The notes below the pieces were generated by a model, which made no database searches, had not been told where the DNA came from, and saw only the letters and a program-made list of their open reading frames with translations. A stretch of DNA of 64,000 nucleotides from Leptobrachium leishanense. Its lineage: Eukaryota > Chordata > Amphibia > Anura > Megophryidae. Positions 34,595 to 46,440 of this stretch are shown here, piece after piece (position 1 is the stretch's first letter; each line of letters begins with the position of its first letter). A program made the translations under genes and the position numbers. The stretch spans positions 382,616,549 through 382,680,548 of the forward strand of contig CM019064.1 in the NCBI GenBank assembly GCA_009667805.1. Direction: 5' to 3'.

Positions 34595-34942
34595 TCAGCC
34601 AGTATCAGGGCGCACAGACTCACCACAAGTCTTGAGACGCACCAGCACTCCAGCCCCAGGACGCACCGGCACTCCAGCCCCAGGACGCACCGGCTTGAGG
34701 GGACAGCCAGACAAAAAGTGCAACGAACTGGCACAATAAAAACAGAGCTTGTACTCACGTCTTCTGTTCTTTTCATCAGGAGAAAGCGGACCACGAACCC
34801 TGCTCTCAAATGAGACCGGATTACCAGAGTCTAGACACAGGCTCAGTAACCCTTTGAGGTGAACCACAAATTCCTCAAACATGTGCAATAAGGTTTCCAA
34901 CACGGTACACATCTCTGCGGGCTTATATAATGGCTGGGTCAT
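34595..34942 (-). CDS. Gag C-terminal fragment with zinc knuckle
   Basis: From an ATG that overlaps the primer site (34940-34942), 115 codons run to TGA at 34595-34597. The segment RRREYKLCFYCASSLHFLSGCP is a CX2CX4HX4C zinc knuckle preceded by basic residues, as at the C-terminus of Ty3/Gypsy (sushi-like) Gag. Matrix and capsid regions are missing. The frame also stays open upstream into the LTR, as far as 35455. After the TGA the same frame continues into the low-complexity ORF. Confidence 0.75.
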   Translation of the reverse strand: MTQPLYKPAEMCTVLETLLHMFEEFVVHLKGLLSLCLDSGNPVSFESRVRGPLSPDEKNRRREYKLCFYCASSLHFLSGCPLKPVRPGAGVPVRPGAGVLVRLKTCGESVRPDTG

Positions 34943-34943
34943 T
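34933..34943 (-). promoter_or_regulatory. Putative self-primer binding site
   Basis: In element orientation AATGACCCAGC lies 1 nt after the 5' LTR. It is exactly complementary to GCTGGGTCATT inside the LTR (reverse of 35606-35616). It does not begin TGG, the usual start of a tRNA primer site. The pattern matches the self-priming of Tf1 and sushi elements. Confidence 0.7.
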
Positions 34944-34944
34944 A

Positions 34945-35810
34945 TGTCACGGTGGCAGTACCACCAGGCACGCACCACCCTATACTTGCCCTCCGATCCT
35001 TGGAAGTGGTCAGTCTGTATATATATCCCTATGAATATAACTCGCAGGAAGGTGAGGCCTTGGTTCCTGAGAGAAGCCCCTATATGCAGAGATGCAGGGT
35101 AAACTGCAAGGACAGGTGAAAGCAAAGGGTTAACAAAAGACCTCTGTACGGCAATACCAAAGATTCCCTGCACTGAAAGACCGGTCTTTAGGATAGCCGG
35201 ATCTAATCTAAAGGAAAGTATTACCTTGAAGCCGTACAGAGTCTTTTGTTGTATACAGATGACAGGGTTTCCTGGAAACGGTACAGACAAGGAATAATCA
35301 ATAGAGTAGTCATAAAGAGGAAAGCCAAAGGTCATAACCAGAGAGAGTACGTCATACAGAATATAGGAATAGGAACCAGAAGGGAAGTCAGCCAAGCCAA
35401 AATCAGTAACCGGGGAATCTGAATGGAACATAAACAGCAAAACAAAATACAGCAATAGACAGAACTAAATACACAGAAGGAACTGACATAAACTGGAACA
35501 GAAATAATAGAGACAAAAACTGAACAAGGATGAACAAACGGAGGATATCAGGAACACAGCAAGGAGCTCTCAGGACACAAGTGGCAAGGAGACCAGGCAA
35601 AGAAAAATGACCCAGCAATGTACTATAGGTACATTGCTCTAATATAGGCAGGGGAATCAAGGCAAGGGTCAACAGGTGAGCAGCACACAGAACACCAATT
35701 AACCCCTGGGAGGCCACCCAGGAATTGGCAGCAACAGAAACACAAGGGAAAAAACACAATATACAAATACAGAGGGCAGGAAGACAGGGTTGGAACGTGG
35801 GAACGTGACA
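34945..35810 (-). repeat. 5' LTR of the young LTR element
   Basis: Matches 32017-32882 at a constant offset of 2928 bp with no difference seen by eye. A TATA box (reverse of 35639-35646) lies 30 nt before the start of GCTGGGTCATT at 35616, which gives a predicted transcription start. Confidence 0.9.
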
Positions 35811-35815
35811 ATGGG

Positions 35816-35954
35816 TGTTCCAGAGTTTCAGGAGCTCGGATTGAAGGTATTCAATTGCACAGTCCAGGTCTGGGATTAGGTTTAGTCTGTACCATGGGAG
35901 CTGTTTGAGATCATTTAGGAAGGATTCAAGATTAAATTTCTTGAAAGACCTGGT
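35816..35954 (-). pseudogene. LINE fragment upstream of the LTR insertion
   Basis: The minus-strand frame reads FLNDLKQLPWYRLNLIPDLD and then LQSELLKLWNTH, which continues into PLCKVRVKGAHLPWVTDDL at 32016 once the LTR element is removed. The LINE is 5' truncated at about 35954. Confidence 0.8.
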
Positions 35955-36435
35955 GATTATGTCTTCTTACTTCCTGAAACTAAATCTCGCCAAAACTGAA
36001 ATTCTTGTTTTTCCTCCATCCAAAAAGGAAGCCCACCCCACCTGCTATCTCTCTGTATGTTAATGGAATACTTATTGGCCCGACACATCAAGCGTGTTGC
36101 TTCGATGCCACTTTTGTCTATGACCTTATGTTTTCACCCTACTTGCAGACAGTAAACAAATCCTTTCCTCACCTACCCCCACATCATGATAAATGTCACT
36201 TCCATCCCACCATTTCTGTAACACTAGTGCTTGTTTGTGATCTTGACAACAAAAACATCCTACTGTGTTCCTATACCCCAATTCCTCTCTGCTCATCTGA
36301 GCAGGGCCCTCTACACCTCTTGTTTCTGGTTTCTATATTTGTTTTAATTTTGTCTCACTCCCCATTGATTATTTTAAAGCGTTGTGGAAACTGTTTGTGT
36401 TACATAAATGATGATGATTATAATAATAATTATAA
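35955..36435 (+). pseudogene. L2 LINE fragment, right part with tail
   Basis: Continues the L2 copy from 28833 (SSYFLKLNLAKTEILVFPPS), then decays and ends in GCGTTGTGGAAACTG and an AT-rich (GAT/TAA)n tail. It shows the L2 was present before the 7.1-kb LINE nest. Confidence 0.75.
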
Positions 36436-38156
36436 GCAGTTCTCCAGATCCACCTGTGAAGCTTTTCTCTTTGTTACGTATTTAAAAATTTATCAATTTT
36501 GGTAAATACTGCCCGTTTTCTGTGGTTATACTGCCTATGTCAATAAACTCACTTGAAAACCCAACTGTTCTAGTAAAACATAACATCTTCCTTTTTACTT
36601 AATATGTTACTATTTACTCTTTTTAGATTAGTGGGTAATCAGTTTTTGCTTTTTTGATCAAGGGTAATAGAGGAGGCAATTTATAAGTATCGGATCAGAT
36701 AATGGAGAAATTAACACACTAAATACTTATCAAGAGTGAGACTAGGTTGACGGGTACTGAATACTGAGATGCTCCTAGACTACAAGGGCTTAACCTCATT
36801 AAATCCTGACTACAGGTAGTGAGTTTCCTTAGTTTCAAGAAGTGTCTAGAATTGGGGAAACGCTTGGAAGCATCACTCCGCTTTAGAGTTGTTCATTTTT
36901 TTTTTTCGGAGTGCAAATTCATCCTCTCTGAAGGACATGTGTGAGCCGAGACCCTATATAGAATTTATATAAACTTTTATTCTCTTGTACCTATATGCCT
37001 CTAGTTTGACTAAAATCATCCTAGTGTTTACAGATGGTTTCATGACTGCAGGAATAGGAGTACCTTTCTCCACATATGGCTTCCTGTCTGTGAGTTCGGG
37101 TTTTCTCTTTAAGATCCCGCTCTAATATACTGGAAATTCCAATTGATCCTAGCCTTGGAGTTGAATTTTAGGCAAGAAAGTACAGGTTATTAACTAGCCT
37201 GCAAACAAACTGATCCACAAAATTGGTTTAGTCTCCTATTGTTGTTCAGCCAAAATGTGGAAATGCACTGTGCCAACAGGGGCCCAAGTGCCTCAAAAAT
37301 TAGATTTTATATCAGATATGGGGGCTTTAAGTCTGATTTAACTGCTATGGTAGAGGCATTCTATTCAACTAGGATGCCATAGATGCTTAATAGAGATCAT
37401 CATGGATTCTTGGTATCTTTTTGAGGCAATTTAGAAGGAAGATGTATGAATCGGAGGTGGTGAGAGTCTCATATCTGCTTTAGTGTCTTCGTGTTTTTTT
37501 TTTTTTTTCAGAACAAAGTTTGGTCGTTGGTCTGTGTCTCCAAACTTCATGAGGTTTATGCGCTTTGGATGAGCTCACCCTTCACTTTTTATAGTATGCA
37601 CGTTCTGTGGCATTGTTTTATTTTGAAAGCCTGTGTGGTTATTGGTGGTCATTGCTCTTCATGAGCCTATCCAATGCCCCCATTTTCATCGAATCAAAAA
37701 TTGTTTCCCAATGGTTACATGCATATTGCTTGTCAATTTATCCTACACTACAATTTTTTTTGTCATGTTTCTTCTTTTTTTCCATGTTCTATTGATGTTG
37801 GATTAATAGTATTCTTACTAAAAAAAAAATATACTACAGCTGTCCCAATCTGATCTCACAGCTCAAAATCAGGAGCTGATCAAGGGATTTTCTTGGTGAT
37901 CAGTTATTGTATTTTTTGAGCCAATCTGACCCCCGAGTCCTACCCTGTCAGGCTGCCAGCACCATGTTCCAAGGGTCTTCCTTATGCTTGCACCATGCAG
38001 GATACCTGTTGATGACTGTAGCCTTCCATCTGAATGGGGGAGGAGGTGGCATGAGGTGCTCTATTGGATTAGGATATCAACCTATACTTTATATTGAATG
38101 ACTCAGATCAGGACATCACTAAAAAGTACAACAATGTCCGGAACAGCACCATTGGG
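36436..38156. other. No gene recognised
   Basis: No domain is visible in the short ORFs. Poly-T and poly-A runs lie near 36897, 37495 and 37823. Confidence 0.45.
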
Positions 38157-38643
38157 TGTCATGGATAACACTGCAGGGGTACTGGAGTGTTGATATGAGC
38201 CCGGTATGCAGTGACCTCTGTGACTGAATACACACTTGAGGGAACAGGATGGATAGGTAAAAAGTACTTTCGAGTAATAAACAGAAACAGGGGGAATCCA
38301 AGCATGGTACCAAAGGGATAATCAATAAGCGTACTCAGGGGCAATCCGTGGGTCAAGGCAGGTAGAGAGCAGCAGTCCGGTAAGCAAAGCAGAGGGTCCG
38401 GTACACGGGTAGTAGTAGGAGCAGAACAGGTGTAGGACTTCACAGGTAGGTTTAGAGCGACAATGCTGAAGCATTGAGGGAAGGGGGGAGTGGACCTTTA
38501 TTGAGGGCAGGGGTGTGGTGTGTGTGTTCTGTGATTAACGGTTTGTGGTCTGTATACTAGTGCTGAGAATAGGCAGCACTTTACCTGTGCTGCCTGGGTG
38601 ATAAATGGCAGGCACAGTGTAGTCAGGGGCATTGATCCTGACA
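38157..38643 (-). mobile_element. Possible solo LTR, 487 bp
   Basis: Starts TGTCATGG and ends TCCTGACA; on the minus strand there is an AATAAA (reverse of about 38496-38501). Flanks (TTGGG and AACAA) show no target duplication, so the call is tentative. Confidence 0.4.
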
Positions 38644-38792
38644 AACAAGGGTCAGCAACCTTGGACCTCCAGGTGTTATGGAAATACATCTCCCACAAAA
38701 TACAGCCAACGTTATGAGTGGCTGCGCCTCATGGGGGATGTAATGGTCCCAAAGCATCAAGAGGGCCAAGGTGCTGTCCCATGATGTACAGA
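38644..38792. mobile_element. Palindromic MITE, copy 1
   Basis: Ends CAAGGGTCAGCAACCTTGG and, in reverse, GGACAGCACCTTGGCCCTC are related to the MITE at 45588-45722 (GGTGAGCAACCTAGG). Probably hAT-derived; no ORF. Confidence 0.5.
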
Positions 38793-39704
38793 TTACTTGG
38801 TGGCTTTGAATGCGCAAAAACTAAAGGAAAGAAGAAAAATTGGAAGATATAAAGTTATCAGTCAGTAAAACACAGATGCATTTATATAGAAATTGGACTA
38901 TATGGATGGTTCTGTTTAACCAAAACAAATAACACAGAAAGGATTGGGATATATAGATATTTCATGTCGGACAAACTATACTCATAGAAATAAAAAAAGG
39001 AAACAGGCTTTTGTGAAGAATTTATGACTTAGAAGAAAGTGTTCTAACAATATTAAATTATTATGAAAAAACCACAACAGAAGCCAACGGTCAGGTCTAC
39101 AGACCAGAGCTCACATTAATACGATATGGGACCAACTGAGAACCAAACAGACAGCCAAGAGATAGTTACTGAAGGAGGAATGCAATTTTGAGGCTGATTG
39201 TTCAATCGTTGTAGAGGAAAGAAACAGTTCTCATAAAAATGATTGAATGTGATGGATGATGTTTATAGAAGACACAGAGGCAATCAGTTTGGGGAATACA
39301 CATTATCTTTTAGGAAGGAAAATTTGTGATGACTAGATAACACAAAATAGGAAACAAAGGAAATTCTTGCAGAAAATGACAGTCTGACACGAGCATTACA
39401 GAGATGAGAAGTCGGTGTAGGAGGATTGATGGAAGTAGCCCCTGTCAATAAATAATAATTAAATTAAAAAGAGAAAATGTATGCTAAAATTGGCTATAAA
39501 TCTGGATGTAGATTTTTAGGTACAACAGTTGCAAAAAAAAGGAACCTATTGAATTTTCAGAGCAAAAATCGGGTAAAAAAGAGTTACCTTATGGAGGGAA
39601 AAAAAAACTTCAGGGCTAGAAGACAATTGAGATTATGAATGCATAAAGTTGAATAAACCTCTTACTTTGTAGCTTGTGAAGGGTAATGTTTATTTTACCT
39701 CCAT
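38793..39704. other. No gene recognised
   Basis: AT-rich sequence without a supported ORF or repeat match in the window. Confidence 0.45.
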
Positions 39705-39707
39705 GCC

Positions 39708-39865
39708 AGTGTTTCCCAAACCAGCCTCAAGGCCCCGTTGACAGGCCAGGTTTGCAATATATCTGAACCACAGGTGATTGATTGCAGGATTCAGTCTGCA
39801 TTTCCCCAAGGTGATCCTTAAAATTTGGCCTGTTAAAGGGCCCTGAGGACAGGTTTGGGAAACAC
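39708..39865. mobile_element. MITE with CAGTGTTTCCCAAACC ends
   Basis: Inverted ends CAGTGTTTCCCAAACC and GGTTTGGGAAACACT. A related, partly decayed copy lies at 53438-53585. The CAG(T)G start suggests hAT. Confidence 0.65.
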
Positions 39866-40089
39866 TTCTCTATACAGATTAGCGGATATTTTTACAATGC
39901 GCTACAGACCCATGATGGACTGTAAATGATTTTTTGGTGTGGCTACAGGTTCTCCACAAGTTCTGGATGTTCAATGTTATGATACGACTAATGAGTTTTT
40001 TCTGTGATCATTTTGATCACTAAATGACTGGAGTTCTGTTCTGTGGATGTGTGTACAGGGCTCTTAGCTTCAGCTTCCGATTGACCATT

Positions 40090-40495
40090 CAAACAGTAAT
40101 ACAAAGCAACTCATTCATGCCCTTGTAATCTCCCTATTTGACTATTGTAATAATCTTCTAGCTGGCCTCCCTCTCTCCCGCCTCTCCCCCCTATAATCCA
40201 TTCTGAATGCCTCTGCCAGGCTCCTTCACCTCACCTGATGCTCTTTTTTTTTGCTGCCCCACTCTGTTACACGTCCCTTCACTTGTCCCCATCCACTGTA
40301 GAATTAAATAAAAAATCCTTCCCCTGACCTACAAAGCTCTCACTAACTCCAGCCCGCTCCCTAAGATCAACAGTGACCTGCGCCTAGCTTCTCCCGGCAT
40401 CACTTCCTCCCATGATAGACTGCAGGATTTCTTACGCACAGCCCTCATCCTCTGGAAAGCTCTCCCTCATACTGTCCAACTTTCCCCTAAACGCC
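40090..40495 (+). pseudogene. L2 LINE fragment
   Basis: The frame matches the C-terminal part of the L2 at 46.9 kb ([26 protein letters not shown]), with several stops. It breaks off near 40495 where a hAT element and flanking DNA intrude. Its 3' continuation lies at about 43803-43825 and 44553-44810. Confidence 0.8.
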
Positions 40496-40645
40496 ACGGG
40501 ACGTGTTATGACTACGGATGAGCTGTTCGGTTCGATCAGTTCGAAGTTCGACTCGAACATTGGCAGTTCTAAAGTTCGCGAACTTCAAACATTTTGGCGT
40601 GTTCGGTTCTAAAAAAATTTTTTTTGAAAAAAGTATAAAAAACGC

Positions 40646-41857
40646 TTAACCACTTGACTGCTAAGGACGCGCTTAGCGCGTCCAGCCAAGTGGTTCTTCT
40701 GTGCTATGGATGCGCTGAGCGCGTCCATGCACAGGAGGCAGCAATCCGCCGGTGCGGGCTGACATCTTGGATGTCAGCCCAGCACTCGGGACCCCGGCGG
40801 GGCCATTAGATGTCATTGCGGTGGCACGATGACATCTAATTCAGGCGCCCCCCCGCATGTGCGGAGGAGGAGCCTGAAAGGGAGGGTGGGGAGGTCCTTC
40901 GGACCTCTCTCCCTCCCGATCGCCGGTGTGCACAGGGTTAAGCCGGGCACCGTTTGGAAGGGCACAGCCTGCCCTTCCAAACGGTGGCTGTCATTAACCC
41001 CTGGGGAGACGGATCACGATTCGGCGCTGAAAAGCGCCGGATCGTGATCCTCTCCTGGAGCTGGCCGACATCTTGGATGTCGGCCAAGCCTCTTGGAACT
41101 CTCCCTGAGGACTGGCGTCATTGTGCATAGCATGATGACGCCAGTCCTGGAGTTAAACCCTAGCTGCCAGCAATGGTGGAGATAGGGGGTTCCAATGAAC
41201 CCCCTATCTCCCGATCCGTGGTAGCTAGGGGTTAATGATTGATATGGTTGGATCAGCCAGAGCATGGCCTTTCCAACGATACCAAACTTGACCATGTAAA
41301 AAGTTTTTTAAAAAATAAAACCATTAAAAATAAAAATAAAAAAAATATTTTAAAAAAACTAATAAACAAAAAATAAAAAAAAATTTTTGGGCTTTGTTAA
41401 TGCAGCAATATTGTTCCCATTTCAATTATAATGTGAACAATGATGCTGCACTAACGATTTTTGTATGCGGTGCGTTTGTTAAAAATAGCAAAATTTTCCC
41501 CAAAAAAAAATGTAACGAGACCCCATTTCTAATTTTTTTAACAAGCGCACCCCATAGAAAATATAACCGCAAACGATCGCATGTTAAAATGTGAAAAAAA
41601 AACACTTTACACATTGCAATAAAATTTGAATTTTCAATAATTAAATTTTTTTGTTATAATATACAGACAAGACATGATGTATACATATAATAATGACATA
41701 TTATGAATCTGCCAAGTCTGCCGGAAAGAACGATATATAATATGTCTGGGTCATATATCAAAATATGGCTTCAAAACGCGGTTAAACATGATGAGCGAAA
41801 GCGGTAAAAATGACCTCAGCACAGAGGTGTGAAAAGCCTCAGCAGCGAAAGGGTTAA
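40646..41857. mobile_element. Non-autonomous piggyBac-like (TTAA) element, copy 2
   Basis: Bounded by TTAA at 40646-40649 and 41854-41857 with ends TTAACCACTT and, in reverse, TTAACCCTTTCGCTGC. The left 580 bp are packed with hairpins (see that entry). The right part (41395-41850) is homologous to the right part of the element at 2318-3942. It splits the hAT element at 40513-43621. Confidence 0.8.
40650..41230. repeat. Array of about ten hairpins
   Basis: Successive inverted repeats: about 40661-40682 (GGACGCGC arms, within an outer ACCACTTG arm), 40766-40788 (GGCTGACATC), 40807-40837 (AGATGTCAT), 40949-40985 (ACCGTTTGGAAGGGCA), 41010-41051 (GGATCACGATTCGGCG, imperfect), 41060-41086 (TGGCCGACATC), 41109-41149 (AGGACTGGCGTCAT) and 41178-41209 (GAGATAGGGGGTTC). 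Each arm pair is nearly perfect and different in sequence. Confidence 0.8.
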
Positions 41858-42289
41858 AAAATACAAAAAAAATCTAGAAATAAAGAGACTCTTTACTGCA
41901 GAATATTATAAGCAACGGTTTATTAGATATTGAATTAAAATACCCAGGGCAAGAAGGCACGCATGTGGGCGATGATTAGCAATGGACGGACTGTGTACGT
42001 CGTCAAGATAGAAGCGGTATGTATAATAGCATAAACATGTTACATACACATAAGACACATTACATACATCTACCAACATATGTCAACACATGCTGCAGCG
42101 TAATGTATTCTCTGTTTGTCAAACAAATGTGACTGTCATAAAATTATTCTGACTTTATTTAAAATATTTGCACACGTGTACATTTTTCTGAAATTTTCAC
42201 ACCTTAAAATTACATGTGCTTAGAGCGCATGAGGCTTGCATAGGATTTTTTGCACCGCCTGTGTGTTTCATCTTTAAAATGCTCAAACT

Positions 42290-42412
42290 CTGGTGCCCCT
42301 GATGTTTTTGAACTACAACTCCCAGGATTCCCTCGCCATGTATTGCATTGAAATCATCCTGGGACTTGTAGTCCAAATCATGTTGGGGGGCTGTGAGTTT
42401 GAGACCCCTGGC
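42290..42412. mobile_element. Small palindromic MITE
   Basis: Arms CTACAACTCCCAGGATT and CCTGGGACTTGTAG, with outer arms AAACTC...GAGTTT. About 120 bp, no ORF. Confidence 0.6.
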
Positions 42413-43248
42413 ATACTGTGCATGAGACTTGCATAGGATTTTCTGCGCCGCCTGTGTGTTTCATCTTTAAAATGCTGCAATGGGTGATGTGGATTTTCTA
42501 GCTTACAAGGAAAGCATGCTTTAAAGTCTGCCTAATGTCTAGGGGCAAAGATTCTCACCTCTAAATGACATGTGCTTACAGCAGGGCTCTCAAACGGCGT
42601 AAACAACAGGTGTTAATTAGTGTTTGGAAATAACATGTGCTTCTAATTAGTCTGGTCTCATGAATTTGATACATTGCCTGCAGACTGGATGTGGCTCCTG
42701 CACATGTATGAACACTGTGCTTCTGAATTCTAAGAAGTGTTCATTTCTACGATATGTTCCTCTGATATGCTGTTTAACCCCTTAAGGGCCAGGGCTCTGT
42801 AAAGCCAATCATTAATGATGTAGATGTTACGTCATTTGTCATCAAGGGCTTAATAAAATCTTTATCACACTCCTTAGATTTAAACGTAATATTCCGGTAT
42901 TTGTATGTCATGTACCTCTCCCGAAGGGCCTATGTGAGCATACAATTATTATTGTGTTAGATCTATAGTTTTGGTGCAAGCGTGGTGGAAGGGCTTGCTG
43001 CTTCTGCATTAGTAACACAACACAACGTGAAAATGTCTATCATAAAGCGTACAAGCTGAGTCCCTAGAGTCTCTGACATTCCATTGTCATATATATATAA
43101 TAGAAATTAGCGCAGATGACATTTTTTTCATTGTCATATATACCTTGCTTTATACATATAATACATTCCCTCATCTAACAGGATAGTAGCCAGTCCCTGT
43201 GCATTTTAACCCCTTAAGGGTGGCTAGGTGTCGTGTGTGGGTCTCTGA

Positions 43249-43460
43249 TGGCGATTTTTCTATACATCCTACAAATCCGCCACTTCAGGGGCAGGTTATG
43301 GGGACCTCCTAGGCACGATATTTGAAGGAATTTTTCGTTTTTATTTTTAACCCTTATTTCATGGAAAACTCACAGTTCCTTTAAAAACTTATTTTTTAAA
43401 ACTTTTTGTCCTTGTTTCCTGTCCCCCAGGGCACTACCCAGACCCCCATACACCTTTTAT
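43249..43460. repeat. Repeat of about 210 bp, order B-A
   Basis: Same-strand order CTATACATCC ... ATGGAAAACTCAC, then AACTTTTTGTCC ... CAGGGCACTACCC. The reverse complement of 2115-2317 has these two halves in the other order. Confidence 0.7.
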
Positions 43461-43825
43461 GGCAAATATCTTGCATATATGCCCTCTTGGAGCGCACTCT
43501 AAAAATCGAACTTTGGAGTCCCATTGACTTGCATTGAGTTCGGTTCGCGTTCAAACTCGAACTTTTGAAATTGTTCGAGTTCGAATGCGAACCGAACACG
43601 GGGGTGTTTGGCTCATCCCTAGTTATGACGTCCACGTGGCGGGTGGACCTTGAAGACGCAGGGCGTAAAGGTACGCACCGCTGACTTCAGTGCTTTGCCT
43701 CGGCCCTTCCCACAGCCAGCTCACCTCGCTCTGTTGGCTGCAGAGAGACAACCTAAATTCAGAGGAGGAACCTGTCGGCAACGCCCACCTGTCGTTAAGG
43801 AATTAAGACATTCCTATTCAAGCTA

Positions 43826-44543
43826 AAATAGAAATAAGGAAAGCGCTAATCCATCCTGATCCACATAGCATATGATACTTAGTAATCAGTGTATAAGGAA
43901 GACCTACACAAATACACAATCACCATGTGTGTCTAATAACCAATCCCTATATATATATAACCATCACCCTCACACAAATATACTGGTAATATCCAAATGT
44001 GTATCAGCAAAACGTTTTCTTGTATGGTGCAGTTTCTCGCAAATAGAAGATATGCAAGATATAAAGGGGAAAGGCATACAATGGTGCAATATTGTTAAAA
44101 TATATATATATATACAGGTAAACACGGGCAGGTATTCCACTCACGTGGTTCAGAGCCTGAATATTTAAGGCTCAATGTTCCAGCGGAGAGTCTATTTGGG
44201 ATGACCCCGTCCCGTATTCAATCGTTGGCAGGCAGTCAGCAGAGTTCTCACAGTTTCATGTAAGAATACACAAATAGGTCATAGCGCAACCCCACCGAGT
44301 AATAACAAATATGTATTAACCTTCTAAAGAGGTAAACTCTCGTGGTTTTGAGCCTGTAATGTTACTGGCTCGGTAATGACAGCATGTGGTGTCTTCAAAT
44401 AGGAGCACCAATCCCAAAAGCAACAAATCTAAGATGATTTTCCAGACGATGTAAATAAAAATGTGAGTTTTTATTCCATAAAAATTGGTAAAAATACACG
44501 ACCAAAACGCGTTTCTCCTTGCGGCTTCGTCAGTTGGTCTCAT
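43826..44543. mobile_element. 718-bp unclassified insertion with 9-bp TSD
   Basis: TTCAAGCTA occurs at 43817-43825 and 44544-44552, and the L2 tail rejoins across it. In reverse the insert begins near GACGAAGCCGCAAGGAGAAA followed by CGCGTTTTGG. I have the impression that this motif recurs in vertebrate genomes but cannot assign it. No ORF of note. Confidence 0.6.
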
Positions 44544-44552
44544 TTCAAGCTA

Positions 44553-44810
44553 GCCTACCACCTGACTCACTAATCTCCTCACTGCCCCAACCAGTCCACC
44601 ACTCTCACCTTGCAGTCTTCTCCTCCTGTTTCCACCCCCAACCCTGCTAGATTGTAAGTACCCACAGGAATAGGGCCTTCATTTCCACCTCTACTGGTTT
44701 GTCAAAATGTTCAGTCTCAATGTATTGTAACCCTGTCTATATTGTGTCCATTGTTCAGAGCTGCGGAATATGCTGGCGCTATATAAAGAAAGAATAATAA
44801 TAAAACGACA
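44553..44810 (+). mobile_element. L2 LINE 3' end
   Basis: Reads GCCTACCACCTGACTCAC ... GCTGCGGAATATGCTGGCGC and ends in (AATAAT)n. Matches 51240-51473 of the intact L2. Confidence 0.85.
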
Positions 44811-45585
44811 AACAGTATTTAAATAAGCTATACATTCGTAAAGTTTGTGTATTGTCGAAGCTCCATATATTATAGAGATATGTCAGTGCCAGAGCACTAT
44901 ATGACAGGTGTACAATAAAGTAGGTCTCTGCCTTTGAAGTAGTTGTGTTTTTACTACAGCTCATTGTCTTTGAGGAAAAAAGGAAGCAATAAAGCCGTGC
45001 ACACAGGTCTGAGGTGTCTACATATATAGCCAATAACGAGTTTCGTAGTGCATAGAGTCAGCATGAAATTGGCTGAGGGTGTAATGGGCCCTCCCTTCCT
45101 TAAGACCACTCAGTGCTCACATGGGAACTTTCATGCTGCTCATTAAGCCTGTTTATTGTTCAGGGCTAATTAAAATGTTACACTCTCCTGCTTTTTACAT
45201 CCTCACTCCAGCTAATGAATCTGCAGATGACACTCCGCAGGGTGCTCAATGCAGGGACATAAAGTGGATGTGGAATATCCATGCAAAATGGGGGAAACCG
45301 CAGCTACACTTGGCATTGTACGGCATTGACGGTGTGGGATGTGTTTCCCCTCCATACACTTTACACTCCCACAGTATTTCTGTTAATTGTATAAGGCGCC
45401 CCACTGGGAATGTGCCATAAACGCTGGCAATATATTTTATGTTAATTGGTGCGATAAGTATATCAGTCTGTCCTTATTTTTTTTCATTCCACTGCCACAT
45501 ATCCCTGCAGAACCCGCCACTTATAATGTGTTCGGAAGCGCAGAAAACACTGCAGTTTTAAATATGGAGACAGTATTTCCCTTAG
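44811..45585. other. No gene recognised
   Basis: Short ORFs only, with no domain that I recognise. Confidence 0.4.
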
Positions 45586-45587
45586 AA

Positions 45588-45722
45588 CAAGGGTGAGCAA
45601 CCTAGGTTCTCCAGATGTTTTGGAACTAGAAATCCCATGATGCTCAGCCAATCACTAGGTTGACCTTGCTTCACAGGAAATGTAGTTCCAAAACACCTGG
45701 AGGGCCAAGGTTACTGACCCCG
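45588..45722. mobile_element. Palindromic MITE, copy 2
   Basis: Inverted ends about 35 bp long: GGTGAGCAACCTAGGTTCTC...TTTTGGAACTA and TAGTTCCAAAACACCTGGAG...GGTTACTGACC. Probably hAT-derived. Confidence 0.65.
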
Positions 45723-46369
45723 GCCTTAGAGCCAATGGTATAAGAGCCACCCTATGACCCCTCAAGGGAAAAAGATAATGCTCCACACAGGGGACTTTTT
45801 TTATCAGGTGGCATAATTAAATGTAAATGAGCACAATGTAATCAGACAGCAGTTTTTAGAAAATTTCTTGCTCGGGACTCAGGAGTTTTGCTCACTTGTG
45901 CCACTACAAGGGAGACCTATACTGTGCTCTTATCAGCCTGATCCCACCCCAATGGGCAGTTCAGTGTCAAGATGCCAGGGAAAACTCCTCCTCTACATGA
46001 GGGATACGGCATCTTATGATCATTTCGGTCTTCACTGGGTCTTGCTGGAAGAGCATAGGACCTTGCTAGGACACCTTCCTAAGCAAAGTGAGCAAGGAAT
46101 TTAACATCTGGATCCCCTTTTTTCGCTATAAGTCAGAAAACAAACCCATATAACACATAATTATAATTATAAATATCATAATAGTATATTCGGTATATCA
46201 CATATGTAAGCTGTGGCAGCTATTGACGTTTTCAATAGGTACAGCACTAGACTCCACCCATAAGAAGTAACACCACCCCTTTAACAGTTTAACTCCACCT
46301 ACTTGAGCCATGTAGTCTGAAAGAGAACAGACAATTCAAATATCACAATGTATATATTCTTCTTATTAT
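45723..46369. other. No gene recognised
   Basis: A 78-codon ORF (45868-46104) has no recognisable domain and is not supported as a gene. Confidence 0.4.
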
Positions 46370-46440
46370 TATCATTTATTTATAGCGCCACAAATTTCGC
46401 AGCACTTTACAAGATTAGTGTACAAGCAGTTGATATATTA
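46370..46440 (-). mobile_element. LINE tail fragment
   Basis: TTATTTATAGCGCCACAAATT and CGCAGCACTTTACAAGATTAG resemble a LINE 3' tail in reverse, with an (ATT)n end. Confidence 0.45.

Larger units (their letters stand above)
40513..43621. mobile_element. hAT-type non-autonomous element with 8-bp TSD (copy 2)
   Basis: Starts TACGGATGAGCTGTTCGG and ends, in reverse, TAGGGATGAGC. GTTATGAC flanks it at 40505-40512 and 43622-43629, the 8-bp duplication typical of hAT. The ends are rich in TTCGAA-type strings, as at 4397 and 63397. It encodes no transposase. Inside lie a TTAA element, a small MITE (42290-42410) and repeat B-A (43249-43460). Confidence 0.8.

Noticed and set aside
38157..38643. Calling 38157-38643 a confident solo LTR
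   Set aside because: Ends fit, but there is no target duplication; kept only as a tentative feature.
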